Source: a virus
DNA: 64,000 nt
Strand: one strand, 5' to 3'
Virus record (IMG/VR): IMGVR_UViG_3300042451_001241
Location: 1-64,000 of that record
Below the pieces are notes generated by a model, which did not search any database, was not told the DNA's origin, and was given only the letters and a program-made list of their open reading frames with translations. Positions within the stretch are counted from its first letter, which is position 1. Each line of letters starts with the position of its first letter. Positions 8,302 to 16,465 of the stretch are shown piece by piece. Both the position numbers and the translations under genes were made by a program.

Positions 8302-8997
8302 TTATAAATTATATCTTCCTTTTAATGCGTTGTAGTTTTGTGTTACTTCTGATTGTGATAACACTTTATTATACACTTGTGTTACGGCAATGTTCCCGTT
8401 TAAAGGGAAACTGGCGTTAAAAATATTCCCAACGTAGTTTGTAGCACCATTACCTGTGTTTAAACTAATTGATGCTACCGGAAAAGTTGTAGTACTTTGT
8501 AATACACCATTTAAATATATTAATAATTGTTTTGTTGTTGAGTTATATGTTACACCTCCGTAGTACCAAGTATTACTGATAAGTGTTGTTGGTTGTAGTG
8601 CCGCGCTATAATAATTAAAGGTAAACCTACTATTTTCTATTTCTAACGCAAATCTACCACCAACAGTTTCGGTACCAGAATAAAATAACCATTGTCTTGT
8701 TGATATCGTAGTTGTTGATTTAAAAATCATAAAGACACTTTTAGAACTATCCCCAGTTGGTACGACATTATTTACCGAAACGATATCATTACTACCATCA
8801 AAAATAATACTTCCCCCATTATCACCATTCCATATAGTTTGAGAACCAAAGTTTGTTAAAGTACCATTATTGTTATTACCACTTAAATCTCTCCATAAAG
8901 TTCCTGTTCTTGGATAAGAATCTATTTTACCCGCATCTAAATCTAATACTAGACCATCCTTTACGATTCCACCTAAATATGATATTCTTCCCGCCAT
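8302..8997 (-). CDS. LamG-like virion lectin, copy 2
   Basis: A 231-residue LamG/concanavalin-like protein: GGIVKDGLVLDLDAGKIDSYP, LWRDLSGNNNNGTL, SIIFDGSNDIVSV, and the C-terminal VYNKVLSQSEVTQNYNALKGRYNL. It is most similar to copy 1, including the almost unchanged GTLTNFGSQTIWNGDNGG segment. It probably contributes a glycan-recognition or structural lobe to the tail surface. The gene is packed one base from the next LamG gene, indicating one transcription unit. Confidence 0.75.
   Translation of the reverse strand: MAGRISYLGGIVKDGLVLDLDAGKIDSYPRTGTLWRDLSGNNNNGTLTNFGSQTIWNGDNGGSIIFDGSNDIVSVNNVVPTGDSSKSVFMIFKSTTTISTRQWLFYSGTETVGGRFALEIENSRFTFNYYSAALQPTTLISNTWYYGGVTYNSTTKQLLIYLNGVLQSTTTFPVASISLNTGNGATNYVGNIFNASFPLNGNIAVTQVYNKVLSQSEVTQNYNALKGRYNL
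8799..8871 (-). repeat. 73-bp near-identical repeat shared by two LamG genes (unit 2)
   Basis: The partner of 7831-7903, with about three mismatches. It is in the same position within the LamG domain of the second copy. Confidence 0.75.
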
Positions 8998-8998
8998 T

Positions 8999-9685
8999 TT
9001 AACTTAATCCAAATCTTGATTTATTCGCGTTGTAGTTTTGTAATATTTCTGTAGTAGATAAAGCTCGATTATATACTGAAACCATCGATATTCTACCAAA
9101 AAATGTACTACCGCCAATACCTCTTGTCGCAACCTGAAGTGGTTGTGTTGAGTTTAATGTTACAGGACCTCCACTTGATGTCGACGCCCCTAAAACCCCG
9201 TTTAAATATAATCTAGCGGTTACATTATTATAAGTAAATGTACACATCTGCCAAACACCTATAGATAATGTTGGTCCTGAAAGGTCTATAATACTTGATG
9301 TTGGTCTGAATACACACCTAAGAGTTCCCGCACTATTTCCCATCTCCCAACCCAATGTCGCTCCACTAACAACTTTGGACACTATTGGTCTATAACCTGT
9401 AATTGCTCCCGCACTAGGTAAAAAAATCCAAGCATTTACCGTAATATTGTTTCCAACGTCCAACGCGGAATTATTTCCACAATTTACATTATCATCAACA
9501 CCATCAAAAGATATACTACCACCATTTAAACTATTAAAGACCGCCCCATTTAAAATCCCACTATTATCACCTCTACTTAAATCTGTCCAAGTTGTACCTG
9601 AACCAATATATGATTTGGTATTCGCAGCATCCAAATAAAAGACAAGACCATCGGTAACTATTTTAGGGGAAAAATTATAACTCAT
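8999..9685 (-). CDS. LamG-like virion lectin, copy 3
   Basis: A 228-residue LamG-like protein: KIVTDGLVFYLDAANTKSYIGSG, TTWTDLSRGDNSGIL, SISFDGVDDNVNCG, and the C-terminal VYNRALSTTEILQNYNANKSRFGLS. It is more diverged than copies 1 and 2. It overlaps the end of the long fibre gene at 9682 by four bases, so the fibre and lectin genes are probably co-translated. Confidence 0.75.
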   Translation of the reverse strand: MSYNFSPKIVTDGLVFYLDAANTKSYIGSGTTWTDLSRGDNSGILNGAVFNSLNGGSISFDGVDDNVNCGNNSALDVGNNITVNAWIFLPSAGAITGYRPIVSKVVSGATLGWEMGNSAGTLRCVFRPTSSIIDLSGPTLSIGVWQMCTFTYNNVTARLYLNGVLGASTSSGGPVTLNSTQPLQVATRGIGGSTFFGRISMVSVYNRALSTTEILQNYNANKSRFGLS

Positions 9686-12600
9686 ATTGACCTAACAATT
9701 GTTTTTAATGTCCATCCCGTTGTTGTTGCAGAACTACTTAGAACTGCGTTACTACCTGAGACCGCGACTGAGAATGTGACCCCAGTTGTTGTTCCAATAT
9801 CATTCGTTGAAACATCAGTATATTGTGTGGTTGAACCACTCCATATTGACATAATCGTTCCAGCTCTTGCACCCGTACTACCAGTACTTATTAAGGTGTA
9901 ATCGAAAAATGCTCCCGTATAAGCACTTGTCGGAATTGAGTAAACACTATTAGTTCCAGCGGTTAATGATGTTCTGACCGTTGTATTAAGTGATGGTGCT
10001 AAATAACTTCCTTGTAATATTCTATTATCAGAAAAGACTTCTAATATTGGTAAACCCGAAATATCATTAACACTAAATAAAGAACCCGTTAATGAATCTG
10101 TAACACTAAACAATTCACCCGATGAACCTTGTACAGTAAATAATGGTGATGTCGTACTATTACCCGAACCAATTACGGTTAAAATATTTTGTCCACTACC
10201 CGATATATAACCACTCGTTCCTGTAAATGACCTAATATTTGTATTACCCGTAACACTTAACGTACCCGTCATTGACGTATTACCTGTTACCGATAGATTA
10301 CCATTTATGGTACTAGTTCCTGCGGTTAATGATTGTAAACTCGTATTTCCCGTTACGGTTAAATTACCATTCACGGTTAAACCCGTTAAGGTATTGAATA
10401 ATACTGAAAAAGTTCCTCCCGTATTGTTAGTATATGTGAACGTGTTGTTCGAATAACTAGCTCCTGTAACTCTAATATCAGTTGGTAAATTTTGGTAAGT
10501 TGTTGCCGAAATTGTTGTCGCGGTCAACCCTTGTAAACTTGTATTTCCCGTTACGGTTAAATTACCATTTATAGTACTAGTCCCCGCAGTTAACGATTGT
10601 AAACTTGTATTTCCCGTTACGGTTAAATTACCATTTATAGTACTAGTCCCCGCAGTTAACGATTGTAAACTTGTATTTCCCGTTACGGTTAAATTACCAT
10701 TTATAGTACTAGTCCCCGCAGTTAACGATTGTAAACTTGTATTCCCTGTTACCGATAGATTACCATTAATTGTTGTTGTACCCCCAGTTATTGTCGAAGC
10801 GAACAATGAACCGTCGGCGTTCCAATAACCCGTTTCAACACTACTATTATTTTCAATGATGATATTTTTATCGGTATTATTTCCAGTACCCCCTTTAAAT
10901 TGAACTCCACCTAAAGTGGTATTTGTAACAATTTCGGGGTTAATCGAATTATCATAAGCTTGTTGTAATGTTGTGGTTGAAATCCCTCCGGTACCACCTA
11001 AAATTTCACCGAACTTAGACACAAATGTAAAAATTGCGTCATCTGTATTACTCAAATCTGATGTACCATCTTTAACGGTCAATAAACCAATTAAAGTACA
11101 ATCCAATGAATTATCGGGATTAACAATAAATGTCTCACTTGGTATTGCAGCAATTGCTTTCGCTAAAGTGGAATAATAATTTTGACCATACTGAAGTCTA
11201 ATCACACCACTTTGTGACATATAAATTCTTTGAGTCGAGTAATTTCCGGCTCCGGGTATATTAGTTATAACACCACCAACGTCATAATTTTCAGAATCAA
11301 CGGTTGTCGTGGTTGCGGTAAAAGTTCCACCCGTTTGTGTTGTATAATAAAAAGACGCAGGAATATAAGCGGGTACGGTGATTGAATTTGGATTAAGTTC
11401 ATTTGTTGGGAAACCTATCCCATTACCCCAAAAAGTACCGGATGAAGTTTTAAATGTTAAAGTAGCACCATTAGGACTTGGCACCACACCTTCATTTATT
11501 ATTTTAATCGGAACCCATAAATCTCTAAGAGATGATAATGGAGAAACATCATAATCCACAGATTGTTCAACATTTAGTATTGTTGTTTTGTTTGGATGAA
11601 CTACCCTACCTAAAAATATATTATATCTTCTCTCCTCTGGTGATGGGAATGTATTTGTTTGATATAAAGTACCGCCACTATTAACTAATAAATAAGTGTC
11701 GAATGAACTAGTTAAACCCGTAACTGGTAAATTTGTACCACCACTATAATAAACATTAAGAACTAAAGGATTTGTCGCGTACTGACTTCCTGTGTTATAA
11801 ACTATCCACCCTCTAACTGGTGACACATTTATTGTTGTTGTTGACGCAGTTGTTGCTCCCGTATAAAAATACGCTCCGGTTGAAATCGTATTACCTAATA
11901 AAACATTTATTTCTTGTTGAGTTAAACTTTGTAACGCATTTTCATTTGTTATTACAACAAGTATCTTTCCATTAGTTGGATCAGATTCGATACAATATCC
12001 AACGGTCGATATCCTCGATGTGAAAGCAATATTATTTGGGTCATTGGTTAAGGCACCATCAATAGTGTCTGACAAAAAAACTTCTTGACCTACGGTAAAC
12101 GCGGTTGTGTTTAAATCCCTAACAATACCAAAGTTTGTCATAAAACCAAATTCCCCTGTCGGTATGTCGTGAGTCGCAACACCCGAAGTTTGAGCGATAC
12201 TTTCAGTAAATGCCGTCCCCAATTTTGAAGCGTTTGCTAGTGTAACCGTTGGTACCCCACCAGTTGCACCTGTTATATGTAAAACTTGACCATTATTAAT
12301 TTGATATCCTAAATTATTGTAAATTTTAATTAACGATTCTTGACCTAAATTAACCGTAACATCATTTTGATTTGTTAATGGTTTGTATGATAAAGCGTTT
12401 TCATTTGAATCAAAATAAAGTGTTCCTCCTGTTGGAGAAGGTACGGTTGGATTTGTATTAAAATCAATATAATCCGTATAAATTGTATTTGCCGTTAGAC
12501 CACTATTAAAACTAGTTCCACCTGTTACGGTACCTCCTGATAATGGTAGATAGTAACCGGAAACAATTGTCGGAGAAACCCAAGTAGCGTTTCCACTACC

Positions 12601-12897
12601 ATCAGAAGTTAAAACATAACCTGAAGTTAATGTTCCTCCCGTTACTTGTAGTTGATTTGTTATTGTTTTTCCTGTTACATATAAATCACCTGTGATTGTA
12701 TCACCAGTTTTACTAACTCTATCCCAACCAATTTGTCTAACTTCTGTAGCACCTGTTGTTCCTGATGTAAAAATTGTATATAACTTTGAATCTGCCGTGT
12801 TTAGAGCCAATTCCCCAATTGTGAGTCCCGTAAGATTTGGGACTTTATCAATAATATTTGAACGTTTTAATAAAAACGTTGAATTTCGATTTGCCAT
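9682..12897 (-). CDS. Long tail-fibre protein with 22-aa repeats
   Basis: A 1071-residue protein. The N-terminus (NSTFLLKRSNIIDKVPNLTGLTIGELALNTADSKLY) is the standard attachment-type start of many phage fibres. A beta-rich domain at about residues 185-320 contains GYQINNGQVLHITGATGG and resembles fibre shoulder domains. From about residue 700 there are 22-residue repeats (TINGNLTVTGNTSLQSL). The C-terminal ~150 residues (LFTVQGSSGELFSVTD, YLAPSLNTTVRTSL) resemble fibre tips. Inferred role: a long tail fibre or whisker for host adsorption. A strong late-type motif and an upstream terminator frame the gene as its own transcription unit. Confidence 0.82.
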   Translation of the reverse strand: MANRNSTFLLKRSNIIDKVPNLTGLTIGELALNTADSKLYTIFTSGTTGATEVRQIGWDRVSKTGDTITGDLYVTGKTITNQLQVTGGTLTSGYVLTSDGSGNATWVSPTIVSGYYLPLSGGTVTGGTSFNSGLTANTIYTDYIDFNTNPTVPSPTGGTLYFDSNENALSYKPLTNQNDVTVNLGQESLIKIYNNLGYQINNGQVLHITGATGGVPTVTLANASKLGTAFTESIAQTSGVATHDIPTGEFGFMTNFGIVRDLNTTAFTVGQEVFLSDTIDGALTNDPNNIAFTSRISTVGYCIESDPTNGKILVVITNENALQSLTQQEINVLLGNTISTGAYFYTGATTASTTTINVSPVRGWIVYNTGSQYATNPLVLNVYYSGGTNLPVTGLTSSFDTYLLVNSGGTLYQTNTFPSPEERRYNIFLGRVVHPNKTTILNVEQSVDYDVSPLSSLRDLWVPIKIINEGVVPSPNGATLTFKTSSGTFWGNGIGFPTNELNPNSITVPAYIPASFYYTTQTGGTFTATTTTVDSENYDVGGVITNIPGAGNYSTQRIYMSQSGVIRLQYGQNYYSTLAKAIAAIPSETFIVNPDNSLDCTLIGLLTVKDGTSDLSNTDDAIFTFVSKFGEILGGTGGISTTTLQQAYDNSINPEIVTNTTLGGVQFKGGTGNNTDKNIIIENNSSVETGYWNADGSLFASTITGGTTTINGNLSVTGNTSLQSLTAGTSTINGNLTVTGNTSLQSLTAGTSTINGNLTVTGNTSLQSLTAGTSTINGNLTVTGNTSLQGLTATTISATTYQNLPTDIRVTGASYSNNTFTYTNNTGGTFSVLFNTLTGLTVNGNLTVTGNTSLQSLTAGTSTINGNLSVTGNTSMTGTLSVTGNTNIRSFTGTSGYISGSGQNILTVIGSGNSTTSPLFTVQGSSGELFSVTDSLTGSLFSVNDISGLPILEVFSDNRILQGSYLAPSLNTTVRTSLTAGTNSVYSIPTSAYTGAFFDYTLISTGSTGARAGTIMSIWSGSTTQYTDVSTNDIGTTTGVTFSVAVSGSNAVLSSSATTTGWTLKTIVRSI
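10531..10748 (-). repeat. 66-bp tandem repeats in tail-fibre gene
   Basis: Units starting at 10531, 10597 and 10663, with a partial at 10729, are nearly identical 66-base repeats. They encode 22 residues each, with the pattern GTSTINGNLTVTGNTSLQSLTA in overlapping register. Diverged copies continue on both sides. This is an expanding beta-shaft. Confidence 0.85.
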
Positions 12898-12938
12898 ATA
12901 TATGACCTATAAATTTATAAGATTATATAACCTCAATT

Positions 12939-12946
12939 TATAAATA
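12939..12946 (-). promoter_or_regulatory. Putative late promoter element (TATTTATA)
   Basis: An exact minus-strand TATTTATA 41 bases upstream of the long fibre gene, just downstream of the terminator at 12961-12984. The terminator-promoter-gene order supports a real start site here. Confidence 0.6.
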
Positions 12947-12960
12947 TAATATAAACAAAA

Positions 12961-12984
12961 AAAGGAAGGTAAAACCTTCCTTTT
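12961..12984 (-). terminator. Rho-independent terminator after the 13010-14509 fibre gene
   Basis: On the minus strand AAAAGGAAGG, a five-base loop and CCTTCCTTTT form a ten-base-pair hairpin followed by a T-rich tract. It lies 25 bases beyond the stop of the 13010-14509 gene. Confidence 0.8.
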
Positions 12985-13009
12985 AATTTATTATTTTGAG
13001 TTATTAAAC

Positions 13010-14509
13010 TCAATAAGAACCTCCATCTAAAATATCTCCCTCGGCCAAAACTCTAACACCTGTTACCGAGTTAGCGCCTCCCTCATCAACAACATCTGTA
13101 CTTCTAATCACAATGTCATTTAATTGGGTAATCCAGCCTCTATTAGTATAACCTGTATCGGAAGTATATTCACCAACCGTAACTCCGGATAGATTTTGTA
13201 ATCTAATAATATCAAAATTAACATCACCACCACCAGTTCCATTTCCGTCTTGTATTGTGAATCCTGCATTTACTGAAGTAGCTGACGTACTACCTGTTGG
13301 ATTATAGTTTAGAGTAATATTTTTATCTTCAACATATAGGTTTGTCGTGAACGCGGATATCGCAGCACCAAATACCGTTAAATCACCATTAATTATAACA
13401 TTCTGATTCGCTAAAATATTATCAACGGTTAGAGTTTTTGTACCATCATTATAACTAAACTCATTTTCACTCGTCAATTCACCTGACCCATTAACATATA
13501 CAACGGTACCAGGTGTTAAGTTAGTGTCATAAGTTGTCGCACTGATAGTTCCTGTAGTTGTTGTTCCTGTTACATTTAAATTACCATTTATTGTTAAACC
13601 CGATACAGAATCTATATACGCGGTTAAATCAGGTTCACCTTCATTTCTGGAAATAGTTAAAGTATTGTTTGACGGATTATACGTAAATCCTGTCACATAT
13701 GTATCAGTACCATCAATTCCTGTTACTTGATAGGTTGTTGAGTCGTTTTTTGTGAACGTTATAGTTCCCGCTGAATAAGTACCTCCTGTGGTATAAGTGT
13801 TTTCAGTATCTATTGTATATGGTCCACCGATAGGAGTTCCGTGATATAATAATTGAGATGATTGTGTGTTAGTATTATTATCCGCCGGAGTTAAAGTAGA
13901 ACCTGTAACGTATACATCATTTGTTTGTGAGAACCCTGTTAAAGTACCGTAATTAATAAGTTCATTCGAACTTGCTCCCGTCGCGGTTTGACTATAATAA
14001 CCTGTTCCTGTAATTGATAGATTATTTGTAATCGCTGAAGTCGTTACGTAAATATTGTTTGTATTTGTATTTCCAGTTACCGACAAATCACCATTTACGG
14101 TTAAACCTGAAACTGAAGTAACGGTTGCCGAATATGTTGATGAATCTGACGCGGTTATTACAAAAGTATTGGTTAAAGGATAATAATCAAAATCTGCAAT
14201 ACCCCCAATTTGGGTAATATCCGCCAAAACAAATCCTTGAGATGTACCTGACAAGAACTTACCACTTAAAGCCGTAGTATTGTCGTATTTTTGTATACGT
14301 CCATCCAATTTTAAGTTTGTTAAATGAGAACCAACCTCAAAATAACTTGTATTTGTATTACCCGTGGTAAAGTCACCACCTGTAACACCCGAAAAATACA
14401 TAATACCATTATATAAGTTAACCAAAGGTTCACCTTTTAATACTGAGGGTAATGTCGCTCCTGATGTTGTTGAGTTTTTTAATAAAAACGTTGTACTTCT
14501 ATTTGCCAT
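13010..14509 (-). CDS. Tail-fibre protein
   Basis: A 499-residue beta-rich protein beginning MANRSTTFLLKNSTTSGATLPSV, with the FLLK attachment-type N-terminus shared with the 1071-residue fibre. The central part has diverged repeats (SVSGLTVNGDLSVTGNTNTNN, SVSGLTINGNLNVTGTTT). The C-terminus contains LYVEDKNITLNYNPTGSTSAT and ends VLAEGDILDGGSY. The ending resembles that of the neighbouring 14542-15528 protein (VLNNDILSGGTF). It is bounded by its own late-type motif (gap 15) and a terminator. Inferred role: a second long fibre or a fibre segment that joins the first. Confidence 0.78.
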   Translation of the reverse strand: MANRSTTFLLKNSTTSGATLPSVLKGEPLVNLYNGIMYFSGVTGGDFTTGNTNTSYFEVGSHLTNLKLDGRIQKYDNTTALSGKFLSGTSQGFVLADITQIGGIADFDYYPLTNTFVITASDSSTYSATVTSVSGLTVNGDLSVTGNTNTNNIYVTTSAITNNLSITGTGYYSQTATGASSNELINYGTLTGFSQTNDVYVTGSTLTPADNNTNTQSSQLLYHGTPIGGPYTIDTENTYTTGGTYSAGTITFTKNDSTTYQVTGIDGTDTYVTGFTYNPSNNTLTISRNEGEPDLTAYIDSVSGLTINGNLNVTGTTTTGTISATTYDTNLTPGTVVYVNGSGELTSENEFSYNDGTKTLTVDNILANQNVIINGDLTVFGAAISAFTTNLYVEDKNITLNYNPTGSTSATSVNAGFTIQDGNGTGGGDVNFDIIRLQNLSGVTVGEYTSDTGYTNRGWITQLNDIVIRSTDVVDEGGANSVTGVRVLAEGDILDGGSY

Positions 14510-14524
14510 TTTTTTGTTTTTTTA

Positions 14525-14532
14525 TATAAATA
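14525..14532 (-). promoter_or_regulatory. Putative late promoter element (GATATTTATA context)
   Basis: An exact minus-strand TATTTATA preceded by GA, 15 bases upstream of the 13010-14509 fibre gene. Confidence 0.6.
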
Positions 14533-14541
14533 TCTTTACTT

Positions 14542-15528
14542 TTAAAATGTTCCTCCCGATAAAATATCGTTATTCAATACGGAACTATCTGGTGTTATTA
14601 TTCTACTATTACCCAAACTATCTAAACCTAAGTCAACTTCGGGTGTATAAATTTTTGTCGTTGCCGACCATATGGTCGATGTTCCACTAATTGTGTTTAT
14701 ATCTCTAAACCTTTTTATAGGACTTCCAATATCAGATTGACCATCTGAAGACGGAATTATATTACCAGTTAATGTTATACCACTCAATACAATTAATTCG
14801 TTATTGATTGTTATCGCGGTTAAACAAGAACTTATTTCATCTACAAACAATTCTGTAACACAATTACCCGAACCACCAGTAAAAGAACTGAATCCAGATA
14901 TAGAAATCGAACCCCCCGTTATGTTAACTAAATCGAGAGTGTTGGTTGTCGAATCATATGTCCCACCTGTTATCGCTAACGTTGTCCCATAATATTTAAT
15001 CCAATTAGAATTACTTCTCGTATTACCACTAATACCTTCAATTGTTGAACCTGTCCAAGAATTAATAAAATTTTGACCTTGAATCGAGTTATTTTTGATT
15101 GTTGTTCCAAAATTTGAAAATATTGTTGTGTTCCCTCCAGGTCCTGTCGCTCCCGTAACTGAAGACCATAACGAATCAAAATTTGGTATTTGATATTGGT
15201 AAACTTGGTCAACTTCCTTAACATAAACCAACATACCAATTCTTCTTCTACCTGAAGAAAAATTATCTGAATTAAGAGTTAAAACATCTGGTGAAAATAC
15301 AGAACCGCTACCTTTGTTAAATTGTATTGGTATCGTATTCCCTGAAAATTTTATTAAACCTGTTGTAGATGGTGGTATACTATATATTAAATCATCGAGA
15401 CTAAACACCTCCATATAACCACCCGTAGATAAAATACTAAAGTGTGTACCAAATACGTCATCTCTTTTGGTACTTATGTTACCTAAAGCGGTTAGAGGGG
15501 TTAACGGATTTTTATAATTAAAACTCAT
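14542..15528 (-). CDS. Fibre-associated structural protein with RRxGM module
   Basis: A 328-residue protein. The N-terminal ~130 residues contain FSLDDLIYSIPPST and RRRIGMLVYVKEVDQVYQYQ, matching the module in the 1077-1562 protein. A beta-rich shaft follows (GGTYDSTTNTLDLVNITGGSISISGF). Near the C-terminus the phrase IPSSDGQSDIGSPIKRFRDINTISG matches a common phage fibre motif (DIGS..KRFRDI). The last residues (VLNNDILSGGTF) resemble the neighbouring fibre. Likely a tail-fibre or fibre-hinge protein. Confidence 0.7.
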   Translation of the reverse strand: MSFNYKNPLTPLTALGNISTKRDDVFGTHFSILSTGGYMEVFSLDDLIYSIPPSTTGLIKFSGNTIPIQFNKGSGSVFSPDVLTLNSDNFSSGRRRIGMLVYVKEVDQVYQYQIPNFDSLWSSVTGATGPGGNTTIFSNFGTTIKNNSIQGQNFINSWTGSTIEGISGNTRSNSNWIKYYGTTLAITGGTYDSTTNTLDLVNITGGSISISGFSSFTGGSGNCVTELFVDEISSCLTAITINNELIVLSGITLTGNIIPSSDGQSDIGSPIKRFRDINTISGTSTIWSATTKIYTPEVDLGLDSLGNSRIITPDSSVLNNDILSGGTF

Positions 15529-15539
15529 TTTAAGGTAGA

Positions 15540-16463
15540 TTAAGGTGATATAGTATTACCTTTGAAATAAATATTCTGACTATTGTTTATTTGGAAAATT
15601 GTATTAGGGAAAGTTGTATAAACTTTATAAGTTGTTTTAGGTATTGTTGTTCCCGAATAAGTAAATGTGTAAGAATTTATTGCACCTTCAGTAGATACTG
15701 CGGTCATTAAATTAGGACTATTATTTGTGTTTATATCAATCATTGTTTGTGTTTCATTATTTGTTAACGAAACCGGTATTATCCAAGTGTACCAAGCTTC
15801 TCCCCCGACATAATTTTCAGGAACTTCCGTTGTTAAAAAATTGTAAGCAACTTTTAAGTTACCAAAAGAATCTAAACCACCAGTAGTTTGTGGAACTAAT
15901 TGACTAATAATTTTTGGAAATTGACCGCAAGTCCATGCGCCAAAATCAACGTACAAATTCATATCAATATTAAATTGGGGTTGATTTTGAGCCGGCTGAG
16001 ACGCGTTGGTGAAACCAAAGAAATTGGAACCATTATCATACATCCATTGACCAATTGCTGAGGATCCTGAAACCGGTTCAATAAATAAAAATGCCGATTC
16101 CACAAATGGAGTTGGTGTTGGTGTGGGAGTTGGAGTTGGTGTTGGTGTGGGACAAGTTTCGGTTGGGGTAGGAGTTGGGGTGGGTGTGGGAGTTGGAGTC
16201 CTTGTTGGTCTTGGTGTTGGAGTAGGTGTTGGAGTGGGTGGCGGCGACGGAACATTTAAAATATAAGGACAATTACTTCCTTTAACTAATATCGTATAAT
16301 TTCCGTAAATATTTTTTGGCGGAACTAATAAATCAGGTTCAAATATGAATGGTAAAGTTACAATTCCTAAATTTATAACGTTAGATTCTTGATATGGGGT
16401 GAAAAGAATATTGGCTTCCTCCCCATCATAATTAACACTTTTTATTTCAATAAAATTACTCAT
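15540..16463 (-). CDS. Virion protein with Pro-Thr repeat linker
   Basis: A 307-residue protein with an N-terminal beta-rich domain of about 90 residues (MSNFIEIKSVNYDGEEANIL). A Pro-Thr/Arg repeat linker (PTPTPTPRPTRTPTPTP, with one ETC interruption) encoded at about 16104-16250 follows, then a ~190-residue C-terminal domain (SAFLFIEPVSGSSAIGQWMYDNG). The linker type matches that of the 1584-2816 protein. It is packed between the protease-bearing virion protein and the fibre protein. Inferred role: a surface-exposed tail component; a covalent sugar on the PT tract is possible but unproven. Confidence 0.65.
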   Translation of the reverse strand: MSNFIEIKSVNYDGEEANILFTPYQESNVINLGIVTLPFIFEPDLLVPPKNIYGNYTILVKGSNCPYILNVPSPPPTPTPTPTPRPTRTPTPTPTPTPTPTETCPTPTPTPTPTPTPTPFVESAFLFIEPVSGSSAIGQWMYDNGSNFFGFTNASQPAQNQPQFNIDMNLYVDFGAWTCGQFPKIISQLVPQTTGGLDSFGNLKVAYNFLTTEVPENYVGGEAWYTWIIPVSLTNNETQTMIDINTNNSPNLMTAVSTEGAINSYTFTYSGTTIPKTTYKVYTTFPNTIFQINNSQNIYFKGNTISP

Positions 16464-16465
16464 AA

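Noticed and set aside
10240-10760. CRISPR-like regular repeats in the fibre gene
   Set aside because: The 66-base units are contiguous and encode 22-residue shaft repeats.
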